The translations under genes and the position numbers were made by a program. A DNA stretch of 64,000 nt from Bathynomus jamesi (taxonomy: Eukaryota; Arthropoda; Malacostraca; Isopoda; Cirolanidae): assembly GCA_023014485.1 (NCBI GenBank), contig JAJOZX010001077.1:434001-498000 (forward strand), given 5' to 3'. Within the stretch, counting starts at the first letter, position 1. The number at the start of each line of letters is the position of its first letter. Under the pieces are notes generated by a model. It searched no databases, was not told the origin of the DNA, and worked only from the letters and a program-made list of their open reading frames with translations. Positions 23,700 through 34,115 of this stretch are shown here, piece after piece.

Positions 23700-24049
23700 A
23701 TCATAATACATAAACTGAAATATATGGGAATAACAGGAAAATTAGGGAAATGGATATATAATTTCCAGTGCTGTGCTCGTTACTTTATAAATGTAATGCC
23801 GTTACCGTTACCGTTACTACAGTCTAAATGTAACGCCGTTATCGTTACAGTTACCATTTTTAAAAAGTAACGAGTAACGGCACCGTTACTCGTTACCGTT
23901 ACTTTTAATGAAATGTAAATATATTATATATGTGCATAGGTATATTATAATTTATATATACATAAAATATATTATATAAACATTCGCTTGTGCGAGTATG
24001 TGTTGGTTTGTATCCATTGGTTAATGCATAGGCTATGAAGTCTGTGCAT

Positions 24050-24639
24050 TAGGGTGGATCGATTTTACATTTTTTTCGATTTCTATATTCTAATAGAGAC
24101 AAAAACTTGCGCATGCATGAGAAAATAGCCTCTGCAAAATTTAGCTTAATAGGTAATCATCTTCTGCCCCCGGCAGAGCGATGAAAATCATATTTTAGTA
24201 GTCAAAAACGTATTTTTAAACCCTAGCCTAGAGTCATAAAATTTTGCGTGTGTGTTATTTCATGCCTAAGCAACGATATAAATGCTATGGGAAATATATA
24301 AATGCATTATTTAAGACAAAGAGCCGATCTGAAAATATGTATAATATACATATTTTCAGATCGGCTCTTTGTCTTAAATAATGCATTTATATATTTCCCA
24401 TAGCATTTATATCGTTGCTTAGGCATGAAATAACACACACGCAAAATTTTATGACTCTAGGCTAGGGTTTAAAAATAAGTTTTTGACTACTAAAATATGG
24501 TTTTCATCGCTCTGCCGGGGGCAGAAGATGATTACCTATTAAGCTAAAATTTTGCAGAGGCTATTTTCTCATGCATGCGCAAGTTTTTGTCTCTATTAGA
24601 ATATGGAAATCGAAAAAAATGTAAAATCGATCCACCCTA
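24050..24639. mobile_element. 590-bp near-perfect palindromic element
   Basis: Begins TAGGGTGGATCGATTTTACA and ends with its inverse TAAAATCGATCCACCCTA. The arms (each about 290 bp) are nearly identical, meeting at AATATGTATAATATACATATT near 24343. Flanked by CTGTGCAT (24042-24049 and 24640-24647). Shares its terminal TAGGGTGGA with the adjacent coding element. Confidence 0.9.
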
Positions 24640-24647
24640 CTGTGCAT

Positions 24648-27600
24648 TAGGGTGGAGCGAAAAATACTTTTTTTCTAGTATGAAGTTCTAATAGTGATTA
24701 AAAGTTGTACTGAGTGGACGGTATATACCTGCCAAAATATGAGTTCATTTGTTTAATATTTTCAGCTGCCACCAGGGGGCTAAAGTTAACACAATTTTGG
24801 GTAAAAAGGAAAAAAATGCTTCTATTTTAGGTTTATCAAACTATTATAAAATGTTATCTTAGAATTATCTAATAGTTTGATTAAGATTCTTAAATGATAA
24901 GAATTCGTTTTGTAAAAATGCCTTTTCATATGCTTAATATCTTCAGCTGCCACAAGAGGGCTGAAGTTAACTTAAAAATGACAATTAAGTATGATTCTGT
25001 ATTTACTTGAAAAAGGGAACAGTAATAAATTAGGATGTCTCTCCTCCTTTATACTGGCTTGAGACAGTTAAGAAATGTTATTTCGTGCCATAGCGGAGTT
25101 ACCACCCTTTCCTCAACCAACCTCCCTCTGGAAAGGGTTCTTGCTGAAGACTATTTAGTAATTTGCTTTTGTGTCAAATTTTGGCTGTTTTTTCCTTGAT
25201 TCTAATGTAGCACGAATCCAACCGTCTCTGTTTGTAGGTCCGCAGACTGATCCAGCAGCGTCTGTAACGAGCTTGACGCATCTCTCTACGGCTTGTGTAT
25301 GACATGGAAACTGAAATAATTCTGAATGAATAGTAGTACCATGTTTGATGCATGATTCAATCTTGCCACATAATGAGATCTGTATAGTCTTTGGCATAAA
25401 AATTTATTTCTGACACCTTAAAATACCTGATAACATCTGTTTCTTGAATGCATGCCCTTGCTTTTATGATACGCCTAAATCCCAACTGACGCACATGCTC
25501 CCTTTCATCAGCTATCATTGCAATGAGAATGTTTTCTTGATTTGCGTAATATGCATTTCGCTGAATGACTGAGTCATGTACTCTCCTAAGCTCTTCACAG
25601 AGATACCGGCTTCTTGCAATCATATGCCACATATGTTTAGCACCATATTGGCATAATGGTTTACGCTTTATCTGAAACCACATTGGTGCGTATACCCTAA
25701 CAATGAAAGTAGCTAATTCTTGTAAATTGCCTGAAGGATTCTCTGTGCTTGCATATAACCGCAGAGTCCTGTTTGCTGTGGTGAGCCACCTTGAATGTGA
25801 TATACTGCCTGCACTCTTATGACTAAGACTCTTTGAGAATGTTCCACTTGATATAGCCTTGTGAATTTCAAGAAGGTATTTCTGGTCAGTACTTATGTCA
25901 TCTACATCAACTTCACACATGTCCTGTGAATTTCAATGGGTTTGAAGTTAACTGTGGGAAGCTTTTCACAGTCTGAAAGTGCTCGGCCAATTTCTCCTGA
26001 AAATGCTCTTGGTCCAGTAGTGGTACCATCCAAGTGATGAAACAGATGGCACAATGGAAGTTCATTAAGGTGTAAAAGGCATATCAGCCACTGCAATGGC
26101 TTATTAAAGGCTTCTTCCAGTAATCTTATTGTGCCTCCAATACTACCAGTGTTAACCACTGTCGAATCACAGCCAACTGCAACGATGTTCCCTATATCAA
26201 CATTCCTTTCTTTCAAGCAATTCACTAGCGCTGTGCAAATGTATTTAGCTTTGCCACTGGAAGGTGTCACATGTGCAAAGTACAGAGAGTGTGGTTCAGA
26301 TATTATGCTGACATGCTCTTCGCGTTTGGTTCTTTGGTGGTTAGAGCCATCACTCTCCTGGAGTTGAATCATTGTTTTATCCTTTCTGCCATCAAAGTAT
26401 AATCCCCGCGTGGATTTTGGCTCTCCTATCTGTTGTAGTTCCTTTCTCTGTTTTTGTCTTTCACGTCTTAGCTTACTTCTGTCTATAATATTCCCTTTGT
26501 CTTCGGGAGTAACAATTTTAAGATCTGCAAATACTGCAGAAGCAATAGCAGCCCCAGCTCTGTCCGACATTTTAAATCTATCACAAGTAATTGCTAATGA
26601 AGGCAGTGGCTCACGCATCTGTTCTGATATTACATATTGAGTCGAGGTTGTATCTTCCTCATTATCTTCAGATATCTCTTCTAGTTGTTGAAGTTCACTT
26701 GTCTCTGTTTCGATTTGTAAGTTGGACGTATTGGTAATAGCAGCACTAGTTGTTTGTGAGGATTCCAGACGTGCTTTTTCCATTTCCTTTCGATGTTCTC
26801 TTGCTTGTAATCGTCTTGTGTGTGCTATGTCAATGCTTCCTATCACCATTATTCTGCGTGTTCGTTGGTCATTTAAAAAATCCTGCTCTTTTGGAGGGAT
26901 TTTCTTACTCTTTTCACATGAGCATCTCCTAAACTCCTTACATTTGCAGGTGCAGATGTCAAACAAAGTGCATTTTGAAGAGTTTTCAAATTCTTCAAGC
27001 TGATTTTTGTACTTAGGCTGATCCTTGCGTGACTTGTATGGCTTTAATAAGGACCTGTATTTATCATGGTACACTCGCATCATCTGTAAAACGCGTGTAT
27101 GTGAAACTATTGGCAAAGAGGCCTTCTTCCAAATATTTTCTACCTTTTTGGAAACTGCCTCTGCTATTTCAGAAAATGAAGGCTCCTTGTATTCATCTGC
27201 TCCTTCACTAAATGTTTTGTGAACAGGTAATCTTTCATAATGCAGTTATAAGTTGGTAGTTGCATATCACTCATCTCACAAGGTACTTCAAATATGGCAC
27301 ACTTCATATGTTCTCTAGTGAAATTTTATATTTAGTATTTGATGCCATAATATTTTTAAGAAAAATTCACAATCACAAAATATCCTGTAACATCAAAACA
27401 TTATATAATTAATATATACAATAATATATTTTATAAGTATATATAATATATTCTATAAATATATAATATATTATATAAATAAACTAAAATTATATAATAC
27501 ATTATAACAAGCTTTTATAATAAAATCAATATTATCTCTATATAAATCACTTTAAAATAAAGTTTTATAATATTCCGATCATATTAAAAAAACTCTCCGA

Positions 27601-28091
27601 TCAACTGAGCGACTAGGCCTACTACCTAAGAAGACAAGTGTTAACACACTGTTCTGATGACTCACAGAAAGAAATTCCTTCACACCAAAACCCTCCCCAC
27701 AACCCTCCCCAAACCCTCCCCCACAACATTCAGTGTAGTCTCAACATGACTCAGTTACTCTAAATTGTGTTAAATTCAGCTCTCTTGTGGCAGCTGAAGA
27801 TATTGAGCATATGAAAAGGCATTTTTAAAAAACGAATTGCTATCATTTAAGAATCTTAATCAAACTATTAGATAATTCTAAGATAAAATTTTATAATAGT
27901 TTGACAAACCTAAAATAGAAACATTTTTTTCCTTTTTACACAAAATTGTGTTAACTTTAGCCCCCTGGTGGCAGCTGAAAATTTAAACAAATGAACTCAT
28001 AGTTTGGCAGGCATATTTCGTCCACTAAATGCAACTTTTAATCACTATTAGAACTTCATACTAGAAAAAAAGTATTTTTCGCTCCACCCTA
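24648..28091 (-). mobile_element. Element C: 3.4-kb DNA transposon of unplaced family
   Basis: Target duplication CTGTGCAT (24640-24647 and 28092-28099). Ends TAGGGTGGAGCGAAAAATAC and the inverse GTATTTTTCGCTCCACCCTA. Long terminal inverted repeats of about 330 bp (24648-24983 and 27763-28091), each holding the block TTCAGCTGCCACCAGGGGGC or a variant twice. One minus-strand coding region fills the middle. Confidence 0.88.
25155..27348 (-). pseudogene. Putative RNase H-fold transposase of element C, frameshifted
   Basis: About 730 codons from a possible ATG at 27348 down to a stop at 25155. Three long frames are joined by frame changes at about 25915 and 25375, with two more near 27310 and 27205. 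Visible parts in order: a helical N-terminus (IAEAVSKKVENIWKKASLPI), a Cys-rich cluster (CTLFDICTCKCKEFRRCSC), a Lys/Arg- and Glu-rich linker, LYFDGRKDKT, PHSLYFAHVTPSSGKAKY, VAVGCDSTVVNTG, LLHLNELPLCHLFHHLDGT, then in the second frame HSRWLTTANRTLRLYAST and AYYANQENILIAMIADEREH, and in the third FPCHTQAVERCVKLVTDAAG. The Asp residues in LYFDGR and VGCDST, and the E in HLNEL, are candidates for the catalytic set; this is inference. I recall similar uncharacterised proteins in invertebrate genomes but cannot assign a named superfamily. It lacks the hAT dimerisation motif. Confidence 0.75.
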
Positions 28092-28355
28092 CTGTGCATG
28101 CCTTCATTGCGTTGTTATGACTTAGAAGGCATAATATTTAAAAAAAAAGTAAAACAAAATTACTGCAAGATTTATTACTAGGAATTGCAACATAACAGAG
28201 GATGTAGCATACTATTGATACTAATTTACTAATGCTAGAATATACCAGGAAAGTTTAGTTTTGCAAAACAATAATAGGAAATACTTAAAAAATAAATCAA
28301 ATGAGTTATTGTGCATGGCAATGATAATTGAAATTTATTAGCTAAATATACAAAC

Positions 28356-28595
28356 TTAAGAACTATTATTCAAAAGATCTTTATTGGCCTTTAAGAAAAC
28401 AAGCTTCTCAAAAGTTGCATCTAAGAGCGAGCCTCGTTTCGGACGCAGTATATCCTTCCGTGCTGAAAAAACCCGCTCAACAGCGGCATTAGATGGTATA
28501 GGAGTGTTAAGTTTAATAAACATATTTTTAAAGTTAGTGGATGGGAAGGATGCAGAGCTAACGTGACGTGAAGGCCCAGATGAGAGGAATGACAA
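28356..28595 (-). pseudogene. hAT element B transposase, C-terminal dimerisation domain
   Basis: The open stretch carries FIKLNTPIPSNAAVERVFSA followed by RKDILRPKRGSLLDATFEKL, the conserved end of hAT transposases. The rest of the transposase is not visible, either deleted or displaced by the nested inserts. Strand agrees with element A. Confidence 0.85.
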
Positions 28596-30066
28596 AACCT
28601 CTGTTGAACTTAGATCCCTCCCTGCTCTAGGGTTCTTCGCCTTTTTACTTTGACAGTGCTGTCAGTGTAGGGGGAGAGGGTGGATGGGGGTAGGCTGCCA
28701 GCATGCCAACGGCCAACCTGCACACCTCGCTCATAGAGAAGGGACAAATTTTTAACGGTTAATGAATAATGAGTGAGGATCGAAAGAAACTAATTGCGAG
28801 CTACGATAAAAAAGTAACAAGTAAGACTAACGAATGTATTTCCCTAAAAAAGTAACGTAACGGCCGTTACTTGTAACGCGTTACTGCCCAGCTCTGATAA
28901 TTTCCTTAGTGAACGGCGGCAAGTCGTTACAGTATAAGGGATATCTTCATCAGAATCAGAGGTCTTCAGCTCAGTACCACAAGGAACAGTATTAGTTCCA
29001 CTATTTTTCATAATCATGCTAACTGACATAGATGAAGACGTTACCAGAGACAGCACAGTAACATCCTTTGCCGATGACACCAAAATCAATAGAAAAATAA
29101 GAAACCCAGAGGATATAGGCTCTCTACAAACAGACATGAACAGAATCTACAAGTGGACGGAAGACAACAATATGAAGTTTAACACTGAGAAATTTCAATT
29201 GTTACGGTGCGGAAAAGGGGAGGACCTAAAATCCATGGAATACTATACCCCAAATGGACAGGAAATTCAGAGAAATTCTAAAGCAAAAGATTTAGGAGTT
29301 GTAATGACTGATGATGCGAAATTTGAAACACAAAATAAGATAGCAGTAAACAGAGCAAAGAGAATAACTGGGCAGATACTGAGAATCTTTAAACGAAGGG
29401 ATAGGAATATAATGATTCCTCTACTGAAAACACTGATCATACCCAAATTGGAGTACTGCTCGGTCCTAACATGCCCATATAAAAAAGAAGACATTAGACA
29501 GCTAGAAGGGATTTTTAGAGAAGCTTCACAGCCAAGATCAAGGAGAAGAGAAGAGAGAAGAAGAGAGAGGAGAAGAGAGAGATACACCATTATTTACACT
29601 TGGAAAATAATGGAGAAACTAGCTCCTAATCTTACTCTGAACCCTATAACTCCCCAAACAACAGTGCAAAGTAGAAAAGGAAGACTGCGTCTTGTTCCTA
29701 AATTAAAGGCTAGCCAGGGAACATCCTTAACCCTGAAAGAAAATAATTTTGTTGTGAGAGGACCAAACCTGTTTAATCAGCTGCCCAAAGAACTAAGGAA
29801 CACGACTGGTGTTGCGGTGGACATTTTCAAACCAAGATTAGACGCCTGGCTCAGAACAATCCCCAATGAGCCGGGCGTACCTGGCTATGTGAGGTGGAGA
29901 GTACAAGAAATCAACTCTCTACTTCACCAGGCCAACTCGAGAGGAGGGGCGACAAGCTTGATCTTCGTGAAACGAGGAATCATTGCACTGAACATTTGAA
30001 AGGTTGAAAGGTTAAAAGGACACTTAAAATGATTTTGTACAGTACAGAAAGAGTATTCTGTAGACC

Positions 30067-30250
30067 AGGGCTTCTCAAACTTTTTTCACTTGCGACCCCT
30101 TTGGATCAGACAAATGTTTTCGCGACCCTTCACTCAATGTCATAAAAGCAATAGGTACTAACACTGTATATTTATGAAAAAAATAATATTTTCAAATGTT
30201 TCTGCGACCCCCAATAATATTTACGCGACCCCTAGTTTGAGAAGCGTGGC
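30067..30250. mobile_element. hAT MITE (184 bp)
   Basis: 8-bp duplication TGTAGACC (30059-30066 and 30251-30258). Ends AGGGCTTCTCAAACTTTTT and the inverse CTAGTTTGAGAAGCGTGGC. Interior repeats GCGACCCC. Confidence 0.85.
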
Positions 30251-30479
30251 TGTAGACCATGATCCAAAATTTTTAAAATTCTAGTCCCGTTTCTGGTTTA
30301 GTTAATTAGATTATTGTATAGAATCAGCCCTATTTAAATATCATTATTTAGTGAACAATTTGGTTTAAATTCAACATAACTAGCTTGGTTGAGAATGTAT
30401 TATGCATATTCCGATATAAATTGAAATGAGTGAAATTGGTTTGTGTATTTTATTTTGGAATTCTTCGCAGACTGTAGAG

Positions 30480-30682
30480 CATGGGTCGGGGAACTTTTTT
30501 GGGTATTACCCAAAAAATCTATTTTAGTAAAATGAAATTACCCCCAGACTTCAAAGTAAACAAAAACAAGCCAATTGCTCTTAAAATTGTTGCATATGGT
30601 GTCTTTCATACCGCACGCATTACCCCCAAAATGTTTAAATGTACCCCATTTGGGGTAATTTACCCCTGTTCGCCGACCACTG
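30480..30682. mobile_element. hAT MITE (203 bp)
   Basis: 8-bp duplication CTGTAGAG (30472-30479 and 30683-30690). Ends CATGGGTCGGGGAAC and the inverse GTTCGCCGACCACTG. Confidence 0.88.
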
Positions 30683-30858
30683 CTGTAGAGATATATGTTT
30701 GTAAGCGGCATGAGTTTGCTTTTGCAAAGTGACTTTCTGGAAAAGATTTTTCTTCGTTACTGATCTCCAAAATTGTATTGTGTTGAATAATTTTGTCGAA
30801 TAATAATTCTGCCGAATAATTTTGGTGTGTGTGACTGTGTGTGACTGCGTGTCTTTAA

Positions 30859-31197
30859 CAGACATGGGGCTGAAGCCGGGGCTTCGGCTTCGAAGCCGAA
30901 GCCGAAGCCGAAGTCGGCCATTTAGAAAGTTAAGAAGCCGAAGCCAAATCTTATAGAACCGGAAACGGAAGACAAGTTCCATAGTTAACCTACTCTAAAT
31001 TAGTATAGATTAACGATTTTTGGCTATTAGTATTACTAATAATAAAAAAATATTAAAATAGTTAAATAAAAATAAAACCCCTCAAACCTCAAACGATACA
31101 AATAACCAATTTTCGAAGCCGAAATCAAAGCCAAAGCCGGCCATTTTCAAATTCTCGAAGCCGAAGTTTACAAAAGCCGGCTTCAATCCCATATCTG
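30859..31197. mobile_element. MITE with iterated GAAGCC motifs
   Basis: Ends CAGACATGGGGCTGAAGCCG and the inverse CGGCTTCAATCCCATATCTG. GAAGCC hexamers recur in both subterminal regions. No clear target duplication. hAT-like by its ends. Confidence 0.7.
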
Positions 31198-31274
31198 GAC
31201 TGTATGAGTATGTGTCCTTATGTGTGTAGGCAATTGGGCATAAGTGAAGTTGAGTGTGTGATACTTCACCATGT

Positions 31275-31911
31275 GCGGTAAGTTCACCGCCATCAATTCA
31301 CCGCGGGAGAGTTCACCACCATCAATTCACCGCGAGGTAATTTCACCGCGAGGTAAGTTCACCGCGAAGTAATTTCACCGCAAGGTAAGTTCACCGTAAA
31401 ATGAATAAAATTAAAAAGAATTTTTTAACTTAACAAGAATTTAATATAGGGTTTAGCAACACTATTTAAAAACATTAAACTATAATTAGGACAAAAATTA
31501 AAAAAGTATTTAATTTTTATTTAGCCACAAAATTTAAAAACAAATAATATATAATTAGGAAAAATATTTAACCACACTATTTAAAAACATTAAAATATAA
31601 TTAGGACAAAAATTAAAAAAATTAGGTTAGGTTAAATTTTGTGGCTAAATAAAAATTAAATACTTTTTTAATTTTTGTCCTAATTATATTTTAATGTTTT
31701 TAAATAGTGTTGCTAAACCCTATATTAAATTCTTGTTAAGTTAAAAAATTCTTTTTAATTTTATTCATTTTACGGTGAACTTACCTTGCGGTGAAATTAC
31801 TTCGCGGTGAACTTACCTCGCGGTGAAATTACCTCGCGGTGAACTTACCTCGCGGTGAATTGATGGCGGTGAACTTTCCCGCGGTGAATTGATGGCGGTG
31901 AACTTTCCTGT
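31275..31911. mobile_element. Fold-back element with tandem repeats in the arms (637 bp)
   Basis: Long inverted arms. The outer parts are arrays of a unit near GGTAAGTTCACCGCGA (left) and its complement (right), with ATCAATTCACCGCG variants. The inner parts pair over TAAGAATTTTTTAACTTAAC and similar. The loop holds a second diverged copy of the inner segment and TTAGGTTAGGTTA. Confidence 0.88.
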
Positions 31912-32168
31912 AAACATAATTCACACATGTAGTGGGGCAATTTTCTTGGAAGTAACTTTTTTCGTACCTCGGAACAATAAATTTTTAAAAAATCTAGGAA
32001 CATTTTTACTGTGGGATATGTTGGTCCTGATTAAGTTGTTAGGTTAAGTTAGGTTAGATTAGCTAGTACCTCACTGTTTAATGATTGAGCAGAAAACACC
32101 GTTCGAGACCTCAGTTGCATCTAAAACATTTATCACGCTCTTCTCGGTTCAATGGTACTAAGGTTAAA
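31912..32168. other. spacer
   Basis: Contains GTTAGGTTAAGTTAGGTTAG (32038-32057), a TTAGG-like run. Ends in AGGTTAAA, the presumed target duplication of the next element. Confidence 0.5.
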
Positions 32169-32389
32169 CAGTAGCGTAGCCAGGGGGGCACGTGCCCCCA
32201 TTACTATCTACGTTACTTAATGTGTTTTGATAAGTAACATCATATTAAATATTGTTGTACAATGGTATAGCTAATTAACGTCAATAAATATTTTTCAATT
32301 TTACGTTGACTATAGTTTACTTCAAATTCACTATTTCAGTTATACATACCTACACAGAATCACAATCAACATTCAACAGTTGTCACGGA

Positions 32390-33545
32390 GACAATTATTT
32401 ACTCTGTTGCTGTTTACTCGTCAGCCTTATACTGTTTTTTGACTGGAAGTATTCTATTTTCCTGTGAATTCATTACCAAATAATTTTCAGTCCATGTTTA
32501 CTAGGTCAGTAGTATTACCAATTTCGGTGCTCCTTTAGTATGCGGTCTACACCAATTTGTTTTTTAAATGTAGTTAAAGAAGGTTGAAATGACAATCTTA
32601 CTTGAAAAAAATGTATTGAAAAGTTAAAAACATAAAAAGTTTAAATGTAAGGAAAAACATTTATTGAAAAGTTAAAAACACAAAAAGTTTAAATGTAAGT
32701 ATACCTTCTTAACTTGTTTACATCCCAATGTCAGTTGCCCTTGACGATTGGTTAGGTTTAGTCATGATATTTTCGTTAGTTTTAACGAAAATATCTTGAC
32801 TAAACCTAACCAATCGTAGGTAGACCGCATACTATAGTAGCACCGACAATTGAATTGTTTACAACTTTACTGCTTCAAATTTCTCAAGCTGCTGATGTTA
32901 AACAATCATTTTGAATTTCAAGGTCAAATAGGGTCTAAGTCATGTGAGTGAGTCATTTAGCGAAAAAAAAAGAGCGGCAGAATGCGTGAGCAGGCACAAA
33001 TTTAACGAAAAAATCCTGTAGACTGCACTTTGAAAAAAGTAGAGCGCGGCAGAATTTGTAGACCGCATAGTAAAGGAGCACCCCAGTTTCAATTAATTTT
33101 CATGTTCCTGTTTTCTAAGTCTGCTAATTGCTAATTATTTAATCTAGTGCTGCTTGCTAGTCAGCCTAATACTATATTATTTACTAGATATATTCTGTTT
33201 TCCTGTGAATTCATTCCCAGTGCTTATATGTCCATGTTCACTTGTTTAGTAACCAGTACATTTTTATGTTCCTGTTTTCTTGTTTGTTAATTACCAATTA
33301 TATTTTAATTATTTAATCACCTGTTGTTTGCTAATCAGCCCAATACTACATTATTTACTAGATGTATTCTATTTTCTTTTGAATTCATTCTTAAGTGCTT
33401 CTATGTCCATGTTTTCTAGTTCAGCAATTAATTACCAATTAATTTTTAGGTTTATATTTTCTAGTCCGCTAATTGCCAATTATTTACTCTGCAGCTGTTT
33501 ACTAGTCTAATACTGTATTATTTACCAGACTACTAGATGCACCTA
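32390..33545 (+). repeat. Tandem array, about 160-bp unit, about four units, interrupted
   Basis: Repeated blocks: AATTATTTAATC/ACTCTG..GCTG, TACTAGTCAGCCTAATACT-like, ATTCTATTTTCCTGTGAATT and GTCCATGTTTACTAG. One unit lies left of the nested insert (32390-32525) and about three lie right of it (33083-33545). Confidence 0.75.
32526..33082. mobile_element. Nested inverted-repeat element in the tandem array
   Basis: Ends GGTGCTCCTTTAGTATGCGG and the inverse CCGCATAGTAAAGGAGCACC. Flanks CCAATTTC and CCAGTTTC match at 7 of 8. A third inverted end copy (GACCGCATACTATAGTAGCA at about 32822) and a palindrome at about 32748-32815 lie inside. Confidence 0.75.
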
Positions 33546-33671
33546 ATATACCTAAGTATAAAAATATAGTAGTGAATTTCATTCAATGACACAATCCCCA
33601 ATTTGCACAGTTGCAATGGTTCAAGGGTGTTCCCGCCTTATCGAGATCCTGGCTACGTGCCTGAGCTTGAA

Positions 33672-34079
33672 TTAAATTAGGTTTACTTAATTACATTTTT
33701 AGTTATAAGAATTTAAAAAGTCGATACCTTGCTTATGCGTAGATGCGCACGTGTGTGTGTGGTTCGAAAGGTGGAGTGAGTATAACCACTTAATTATCCA
33801 CTTATTGGGGTATAAGGACAAAAGGTCATGCTCTCAATGACCCATCATGGTAGTAAATGCAGATCCTTACTGTATCACCTTTACCCTGTTCGTGATGCCA
33901 AAATTATGACGGTGACTGATTCCAAATCTCGGGTTTGCGGCAGGCAGTGGGCATGGGGTATGCCCGAAAATTCCAATGTCAGAACAATTAAACTCTTGCC
34001 CAAAGCTCCATCGCGACGCATAAAATCAGTTGTGTCCTTTCAAGAGTAATATTAAAGCCAAATTTTGACAACCGGTTTC

Positions 34080-34115
<36 letters not shown>

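Larger units (their letters stand above)
23766..28896 (-). mobile_element. hAT element B (5.1 kb with nested inserts), inside the LINE
   Basis: Perfect 8-bp target duplication ATAATTTC (23758-23765 and 28897-28904). Ends CAGTGCTGTGCTCGTTAC and the inverse GTTACTGCCCAGCTCTG. Both ends carry iterated GTAACGG/CCGTTAC motifs, probably transposase-binding sites. Without the inserts at 24050-28091 about 1.1 kb remains. Confidence 0.92.
21840..29999 (+). pseudogene. LINE reverse transcriptase, split and frameshifted
   Basis: Block 1 (21840-22460): DDITQAIGKLKTL, an AGPDEWNATLIKNCKNA-like motif after one frame change, GDRSEAKNYR, FRSGRSCLSQLMEHYNN, and the catalytic TDFAKAFDKCDHG at about 22425-22460. 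Block 2 (23700-23765): IIIHKLKYMGITGKLGKWI. Block 3 (28897-30000): SSVPQGTVLVPLFF, the FADDTKINRK box (YADD equivalent, about 29070), then a long open frame with the thumb and C-terminal region (LFNQLPKELRNTTGVAVDIF, YVRWRVQEINSLLHQANSR). An Arg/Glu run at about 29535-29580 comes from a GAGAGA expansion. The last block is unusually well kept (327 codons open), so the LINE is not ancient. Confidence 0.88.
21838..30000 (+). mobile_element. CR1-like LINE interrupted by two hAT elements
   Basis: LINE sequence is present in three blocks: 21838-22469, 23700-23765 and 28897-30000. Removing the two inserts and one copy of each target duplication restores a continuous reverse-transcriptase text. The 5' part (endonuclease) is absent. 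Confidence 0.9.
32169..33663. mobile_element. Composite hAT-like element containing tandem repeats
   Basis: Ends CAGTAGCGTAGCCAGGGGGG and the inverse ATCCTGGCTACGTGCCTG. Flanks AGGTTAAA and AGCTTGAA match at 6 of 8 bases, consistent with an aged hAT duplication. The interior is a tandem array interrupted by another element. No transposase. Confidence 0.72.

Noticed and set aside
26131..27222. Plus-strand open frames opposite the element C transposase
   Set aside because: Shadow frames of the minus-strand coding region; no domain.
24648..28091. Element C as a hAT transposon
   Set aside because: The 8-bp duplication fits, but the protein lacks the C-terminal dimerisation motif that both neighbouring hAT elements show clearly. 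Not excluded formally.
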